Shown here: one piece after another, positions 7,548 through 12,265 of the stretch | How the letters are laid out: every line of letters begins with the position of its first letter | How positions within the stretch are numbered: the first letter of the stretch is position 1 | Assembly: GCA_902984215.1 (NCBI GenBank) | Contig: CADWAF010004446.1 | Coordinates: forward strand, 1-12,265 | Length of the DNA: 12,265 bases | Direction: 5' to 3' | Origin: Willaertia magna | Lineage: Eukaryota; Heterolobosea; Eutetramitea; Acrasida; Naegleriidae | Program-made: the position numbers and the translations under genes | Notes under the pieces: model-generated | Database searches by the model: none | What the model was told of the DNA's origin: nothing | Seen by the model: only the letters and a program-made list of their open reading frames with translations

Positions 7548-10070
7548 TTAAAAAATAAAATTATTTCTTAAATTTAATTTTTCTAAATTTAACTTTTCAA
7601 AGTCAATTTTTAAATTTTCTAATTTTTTATTTAATTCTAAATTTTCTAAATTTAACTTTTCTTGTAAAGTTTGTTTTTCATTTTCTAAATTTGTTAATTG
7701 TTCATTTATGGAATTTTCCTTTTGAGTTAATAAATTTTCCTTTTCAGTTAATGAATTTTCCCTTTTTAATAATTCTATTTTTAATTGTTCATTTTCCATT
7801 TTTAAATTTTCAATCTTTTCAAATTCTTCCCTTTTTAATAAATTTAATGAATTTTCCATTTTTGTTAATTCTTCCATTTTTAAATTATAATTATTTTGTA
7901 ATAAATTACCCTTTTCATTATATTCATTTTCAAATTTATTTTGTAATGAATTTTGTAATGAAATTTCCTTTTCTAAATATTTTTCTAAAAATGTTTGTTG
8001 TAATGAATTTTGTAAATTTTCTTTAAATTGTTGAATTTCTTGATTTTTTAAAGATTCTAAATTTAAAATTTCTAAATTTAATTTTTCTTTAAAATTATTT
8101 TTTAAATCATTTTCTAAATTTTCCTTTTCTGTATTAAATTGTATTTTTAAATTTTCCAAATCTGTATTGAATTGTTCTCTTTCTTTTTGTAAAGTTTTTT
8201 GTAATTCTTGTGTTTGAATTTGTTCTAAATTTAATTTTTGTAAAAGTTCTTCATAATTTTTATTTAAATTTTGTAAACTATTTTGTAATGAACTTTCCTT
8301 TTCTAAATATTCTAAATTTATCTTTTTCATTTTTAAATTTTCTTCTTTTATCACATTCATTTCCTTTTCCAATAAATTCATCTTTTCATTATTTTCTAAA
8401 TTTGTATTTTCTAAATTTGTACTTTGTAAATTTTCCAAATTTTGTAAATTCTTTTCTAATTCTTCCTTTTTTAGTAATAATGTATTAAATTCTTCTTCTA
8501 AATAGTTTTTTTCTAAAGCAGTATCATTTGCCCTTTTTTGTTCAATTTCTGCCTTTTTTTTCCATTGCAACATTTCATCACGTAATTGTTGTATTAAAAT
8601 CACGTTATCCTCATCATTCATCACATCACGTAATGTAGTAGTAGAAGTACTTGGAATAAATGATGATGAATAATCATCCAATCCACCAATCTCCATATTA
8701 TTATTTAAATTACTATTATTACTATAAATAGATGTATTATCATTACCAAACCCAAATTTAGTAATATCTTCAATATCACTTCCAGAATCAACATCAGATA
8801 AATTTTGTAAAATTCCATGTGGTGGTGATTTTATTGTAAAAGAAGATTCATCATCATCTGAACTAAAAGATGTATTTAATATGTGATCATCATCACGTGA
8901 TCTAATAGTTGTATATGGAATGGGTGATGGTAATCTAGAATGATCTTGTAAATAGGGTGGTGTTGCTGTTGATTTAACTTTTCTTTTTCTTCTAATTGGT
9001 GTTATTGTAATTGTTAAATTGTCAGTGACATTGTCAGTGATATTACTGTCAGAATGATTGACAATTGTATTATTATTATTATTGGATAATGTAGTTGTTG
9101 TAATGGAAGATGTTGTAATTGATTGTTTTAATTTCTTTTGTCTTCGTTTACGTATTGGTGTAATTTCAACTTGTTCTTCTTCACTATTATTGTCACTATT
9201 ATTGTCATGTTGATTATCATGTTGATTGTTATTATTTAAAAGAATTTCATCATCTGTTTCACTACTACTATAATCAACTTTCTTTCTCTTTGTTATTGTA
9301 TTTTTCTTACTATTTTTAGAAGAATTACTTGTTGCTTTACTACTACTCTTTTTAGAAGAAGAAGAAGAAGAAGAAATGGAAGATTTTCTTCTTCTTGCAA
9401 CTCTTGGTTGTTTACTTGTTGTTGTATTACTACTTGTATTATCATCATTATCACTTAATGAGAATATTGGAATATTCTGTTCTTTTGTATCAATTTCTAA
9501 TATAGATGAAATTCTTCTATTTGGAATAGATAATCCTAATCTAGACATTATATTTGAAGTTAAACGTTTAGGTGAACTAACTCTAGGTACAATTGTATAA
9601 AATTTTGAATCTTGTAAATTATTCTCTTCATTATTCCATTTCTTTTTTAATTCATTTTGTATTATTTTTAAAGATTTATACTTTTCAATAATTTTATCAT
9701 TTAATCTATCAACTAATTTAGTAAATGGAAATTTCCTTTTTTTACGTTTATAAACCCAAATATAATCTTCCTTTACAATTTTAGTATGTATTCTTCTTAA
9801 AAGTTCTTTTTGAGCTTCCAATTCAGAAATAAATTTCTTTTGAAAAGTTTTTCCATTAGATGTATTAATTTTACCTGTATCTTTATTTGTACTTGTTGTA
9901 CCAATTTTAGATTGTAATATAATTTCATTATTTTCTTTAATTAATTTATATTCTACATATTTATTTTTACCCTTTTCATTTGTACTTTTTTGAAAACTTA
10001 ATGATTGATAAATTAATGGTTCATCATGAATACCTGAAGTATTCGCTTCTAATTGTTCTAATAGATCCAT
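7548..10070 (-). CDS. WGR-like, basic, coiled-coil protein (probably nuclear)
   Basis: The 840-residue protein starts at ATG 10070 and ends at TAA 7550. Residues about 20-104 match the WGR fold pattern: an N-terminal strand, then YVEYKLI, LQSKIGT in place of W-G-R-x-G, then KTFQKKF, and A-K-E-L...K.....Y (86-103). WGR domains bind DNA or nucleic acid, for example in PARPs. Residues 155-480 are Ser/Asn/Asp-rich with basic, NLS-like clusters (ARRRKS 225, KRKK 261, RKRRQKKLK 307, RRKRKVK 360). Two of these lie in a repeated ITPIR motif (303 and 356). From about 490 to the end is a continuous Leu/Glu/Asn/Lys coiled coil. The domain order suggests a chromatin or DNA-associated scaffold. No PARP catalytic domain follows, and no family name can be given. 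The next gene upstream on the same strand ends 320 bases before it. Confidence 0.75.
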   Translation of the reverse strand: MDLLEQLEANTSGIHDEPLIYQSLSFQKSTNEKGKNKYVEYKLIKENNEIILQSKIGTTSTNKDTGKINTSNGKTFQKKFISELEAQKELLRRIHTKIVKEDYIWVYKRKKRKFPFTKLVDRLNDKIIEKYKSLKIIQNELKKKWNNEENNLQDSKFYTIVPRVSSPKRLTSNIMSRLGLSIPNRRISSILEIDTKEQNIPIFSLSDNDDNTSSNTTTSKQPRVARRRKSSISSSSSSSKKSSSKATSNSSKNSKKNTITKRKKVDYSSSETDDEILLNNNNQHDNQHDNNSDNNSEEEQVEITPIRKRRQKKLKQSITTSSITTTTLSNNNNNTIVNHSDSNITDNVTDNLTITITPIRRKRKVKSTATPPYLQDHSRLPSPIPYTTIRSRDDDHILNTSFSSDDDESSFTIKSPPHGILQNLSDVDSGSDIEDITKFGFGNDNTSIYSNNSNLNNNMEIGGLDDYSSSFIPSTSTTTLRDVMNDEDNVILIQQLRDEMLQWKKKAEIEQKRANDTALEKNYLEEEFNTLLLKKEELEKNLQNLENLQSTNLENTNLENNEKMNLLEKEMNVIKEENLKMKKINLEYLEKESSLQNSLQNLNKNYEELLQKLNLEQIQTQELQKTLQKEREQFNTDLENLKIQFNTEKENLENDLKNNFKEKLNLEILNLESLKNQEIQQFKENLQNSLQQTFLEKYLEKEISLQNSLQNKFENEYNEKGNLLQNNYNLKMEELTKMENSLNLLKREEFEKIENLKMENEQLKIELLKRENSLTEKENLLTQKENSINEQLTNLENEKQTLQEKLNLENLELNKKLENLKIDFEKLNLEKLNLRNNFIF

Positions 10071-10389
10071 TATTAATTTTTTATTTTATTTTAATGTTTT
10101 TTTACTACCGTTGTTTTTACTGTGGTTGTTGTTTGGTAAAATACGAACCGGTTTGTTTGTGCAATACAGTCAGTCGTCGGTCGAATCGGGGACTGGTTTA
10201 TTTTTTTTTTGAAAAAGATTTTTGAAAATCAGACCGTTGGATAAATGAAATGGTTTTTTGTTGTAAAGAACGCGCCAAAATAATGAACCTTTCAAGAAAA
10301 TTAAGTCTAGAATTTAGTCAATTGACCTTTTCAATTTTTATTTACAAAACAATATATAAAACAATTTACTCTTAACAATAGTTAATTAC
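10071..10389 (-). promoter_or_regulatory. Upstream region of the WGR-like gene
   Basis: These 319 bases separate the SAM-like gene from the WGR-like gene, both on the minus strand. They hold a GC-richer patch at about 10145-10195, a T-run at 10200-10210 and an E2F/MBF-like site at 10270-10279. This is probably the promoter and 5' leader of the WGR-like gene. The start site cannot be placed. Confidence 0.4.
10270..10279 (-). promoter_or_regulatory. E2F/MBF-like site
   Basis: On the minus strand the site reads TTTGGCGCGT, matching the E2F consensus TTTSGCGC and overlapping an ACGCG core like that of fungal MBF (read on the plus strand). It lies about 200 bases upstream of the WGR-like start codon. 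G1/S-regulated expression would fit a chromatin protein, but binding is inferred. Confidence 0.35.
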
Positions 10390-11109
10390 TTATTGTACTA
10401 ACGAATCAATAATAAAATAAAATTGTTGTAAAATAAATAAACATTTTTCTTTACAACAATTATTTATACTCTCTTCATCATCATTGTTATAAATATCATT
10501 TTGATCCAAACTAATCTTATCATCCTTAACATAATTATTATTATCAGTATTATCAATATTATCTTTATCTTCTAAAGCATAAAAAAAAGAAGAAGAAGGT
10601 AATGTTGTTGTTATTGTTGTTTTTGTTGTGGATTGAAAATAATCATTTTCAAAAAACATAATTTCAATATCTTTCCATTCCAATGAAATTAAATCAATTC
10701 CATAAATGTCATGAAATTTAAAATATTTTGCAATATCTTTAAAATTATGAATGAGATTGCATTGCGATTGATATTGCAATGACGATGATAATAAGGAATT
10801 ACAACAACAAGAACAATATTGATTATTGTAGTTGTCACTATTGCTATTGTTGTTGTTGTTTTGAATGAAAATAAAAGATTCATAATTATTATCTAAGCTT
10901 TCAATCCATTCAACAACTTCTTTATTTCCCCATTGTATAATTGGAATGTTTGTAAATGATGCTGATGCATTGTTATTTATTGTACAATCATCCGAACTAT
11001 TATTATTATGGTTTTTACTTGACATTATACTAACACTGCTATTATTCTTGTCATTTTCATTGTTAATATCATTATTATTTATCACCACTGTATTATTATT
11101 AAAACTCAT
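10390..11109 (-). CDS. Small protein with an interrupted SAM-like domain
   Basis: The frame opens further upstream, but the first ATG is at 11109, giving 239 residues; the upstream codon at 11130 is TTG. Residues 1-55 are Asn/Ser-rich. From about 58 the sequence follows a SAM-domain pattern: W60, KEVVEWIESL (63-72), then DIYGIDLISLEWKDIEIMF (134-152), and a final helix KCLFILQQFYFIIDSL (222-237). SAM domains usually mediate protein-protein oligomerisation. Here the domain is split by two low-complexity insertions, one Asn/Ser/Cys-rich with CSCCC (about 83-120) and one Thr/Asp/Asn-rich (about 157-215). No other domain is visible. Partner and role are unknown. Confidence 0.6.
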   Translation of the reverse strand: MSFNNNTVVINNNDINNENDKNNSSVSIMSSKNHNNNSSDDCTINNNASASFTNIPIIQWGNKEVVEWIESLDNNYESFIFIQNNNNNSNSDNYNNQYCSCCCNSLLSSSLQYQSQCNLIHNFKDIAKYFKFHDIYGIDLISLEWKDIEIMFFENDYFQSTTKTTITTTLPSSSFFYALEDKDNIDNTDNNNYVKDDKISLDQNDIYNNDDEESINNCCKEKCLFILQQFYFIIDSLVQ

Positions 11110-11707
11110 CTCTACTAAATTTATAATCAAGAATTAAAAAGTAAACAGCAATAACTAATGTTTTATTTGTTTGTTTTTTATTGTTATTAATAATAGAATG
11201 GCATAAAATTTTCCATTTCCAAACAACAGTTGCATGTATGATTAATTTTAATCTTCCAATTTAATTTGTATAATTTTGGGGAGAAACACAAAGGGTATGT
11301 ATTTATCAAGTTTGTATGAGGGAAGCCTTTTTTAGAATAATCTGAAATATTTTCAATAGTTTTTTGGCCAATCAAATTAATCAGATTTTTTAAATTTTGT
11401 GTTATCCTTTGAGTTTCGTGAAGAGAACTAGTTCATAAATGTTTTTGCAAAATGGTTGATTAATGATTTAAAAAACACTCTCTTTACCATTAAAAACTTC
11501 ATCACTACATATTAAAGCCAATAGTTACTTTTTATTAAAATGGCCAAAATTAGAGATATCGCTCAATTAATGAATTAGTAATAAAATATATTGACAACAC
11601 ACGGTGTTATTAGTAAATAATTTATTATTGGTTGGTTTACAAAAAAAAAACTCTTACAATATCTATTATATTGTAAATACAAATTATAACAATAAATAAA
11701 ATAAAAA
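11110..11707. other. Intergenic region with a weak minus-strand ORF
   Basis: These 598 bases lie between two minus-strand genes. Most is AT-rich spacer. On the minus strand 11432-11187 stays open for 81 codons without an ATG until near its end. It has less AT-biased codons and a Cys/His-containing end (HTCNCCLEMENF). It could be a remnant or a short exon, and it is not recognised. No tRNA or repeat is seen. Confidence 0.35.
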
Positions 11708-12265
11708 TTAATCATAAATTCCATCCGTTTCCCATATTTCAATTAAAATATGAATCATCTCAGGTAAAGGTACAGCATGTTGAAAAGCAGGTTTTTTAGG
11801 ATTAACTAAATGTTCAACTACAGAATCTACATCAACTAATGGTGTATTTTTCGACCTTTTATTAACACTATTATTACTTGTTATTGTGGTTGTATTATTA
11901 TTACCATTAATCCATGCATTACGTATTGCATTCCATCTTTCAATTCCAACACCCAATTCAGGTGCAATATTATCATATTTACTCATTGGATCATTTGGAT
12001 CATTACCACTATTTGGTTGTATTATTATTGTTGTATTCTTGTTATTCTCTTTACTTTCTTTATTTGTTGTTGTATTCATATCATTCATATTTGTTGTTGT
12101 TTGAAAAGAAATTGTTTTGGGCGTTAATATTGGAGTATTCATTTCTTCTTCTTCAAATGATTCGTTATTATCTATTGATGGAGTTGTATATTTATTATTT
12201 AAATGATACTTTTTATTAGATTGAAATGTTCTTTTTTTAAAAGGTTTTGAATTATTTGTATTAAT
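11708..12265 (-). CDS. 3' part of a gene with a Gag1-like clamp (DUF4050-like) C-terminus
   Basis: The frame ending at TAA 11708-11710 stays open for 185 codons to the window edge. The ATG at 12142 is therefore an internal Met rather than a proven start, and 41 open codons precede it, including a run of four Glu just before it. The N-terminal part is Asn/Thr/Lys-rich and disordered. The last 90 residues look folded: APELGVGIERWNAIRNAW, then, after an Asn/Thr insertion, VDSVVEHLVNPKKPAF, and PLPEMIHILIEIWETDGIYD at the very end. That ending resembles, from memory, the fungal Gag1-like clamp/DUF4050 family, whose members end in a PLxxMxxxLxxxWexdG helix. If correct it is the best sign of a fungal host. 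The biochemical role is not inferred. Confidence 0.65.
   Translation of the reverse strand: MNTNNSKPFKKRTFQSNKKYHLNNKYTTPSIDNNESFEEEEMNTPILTPKTISFQTTTNMNDMNTTTNKESKENNKNTTIIIQPNSGNDPNDPMSKYDNIAPELGVGIERWNAIRNAWINGNNNTTTITSNNSVNKRSKNTPLVDVDSVVEHLVNPKKPAFQHAVPLPEMIHILIEIWETDGIYD

Noticed and set aside
7691..8488. Plus-strand Phe/Leu-rich ORFs opposite the coiled coil
   Set aside because: They are the antisense of repetitive Glu/Lys/Asn/Leu codons and contain no membrane-protein family pattern.
9376..10225. Plus-strand ORFs opposite the WGR-like gene
   Set aside because: They are shadows of its Ser/Asn/Lys-rich codons and run into its promoter region.
11110..11130. Upstream extension of the SAM-like protein to 11130
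   Set aside because: That start is TTG, and the in-frame ATG at 11109 is the ordinary eukaryotic choice.
10689..11137. ORFs on both strands overlapping the SAM-like gene
   Set aside because: They derive from the Asn/Ser triplet runs in other frames and have no recognisable motifs.
11886..12219. Plus-strand ORFs opposite the clamp-like gene
   Set aside because: They are antisense to the Asn/Thr-rich coding frame, which itself ends in a recognisable domain.

Overview
This looks like an AT-rich eukaryotic nuclear segment. There are no bacterial ribosome binding sites. The two tRNAs have internal A/B boxes and downstream T-runs typical of RNA polymerase III. The proteins carry long Asn/Ser/Thr/Asp runs, and the gaps between genes are very AT-rich. 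A fragment resembling IFT172 (intraflagellar transport) points to an organism that makes cilia or flagella. The last gene resembles a fungal family (DUF4050/Gag1-like clamp, matched from memory). Together these favour a zoosporic fungus such as a chytrid or an anaerobic gut fungus. Another AT-rich flagellated eukaryote is not excluded.

Layout. Positions 1-457 hold a stub of an IFT172-like gene that is closed by stops upstream and loses resemblance near 420. At about 603-838 there is a GC-rich island with a tRNA-like head, probably a SINE or another Pol III transcript. From 1278 to 4538 runs the most striking gene, a 1086-residue freestanding LAGLIDADG endonuclease. Its C-terminal half resembles the yeast VMA-intein/HO type, and its N-terminal part carries three tandem winged-helix-like repeats. 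From 4535 to 4881 there is a possible short intron and two weak coding-like remnants, one per strand. A tRNA-Val(AAC) lies at 4943-5016 (+). The 2.35 kb after it is gene-poor and AT-rich, with two long perfect hairpins. A tRNA-Phe(GAA) lies at 7370-7442 (-).

Three protein genes on the minus strand fill the right end. The first encodes an 840-residue WGR-like, basic, coiled-coil protein, probably nuclear, with an E2F/MBF-like site upstream. The second encodes a small protein with an interrupted SAM-like domain. The third is the 3' part of a gene ending in a Gag1-like clamp domain and running off the window edge.

The genes do not form an evident pathway. The notable association is a probable selfish or domesticated homing endonuclease beside a broken host gene and a SINE-like insertion. 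This recalls the yeast HO/WHO elements, but here it is an inference from sequence reading only.
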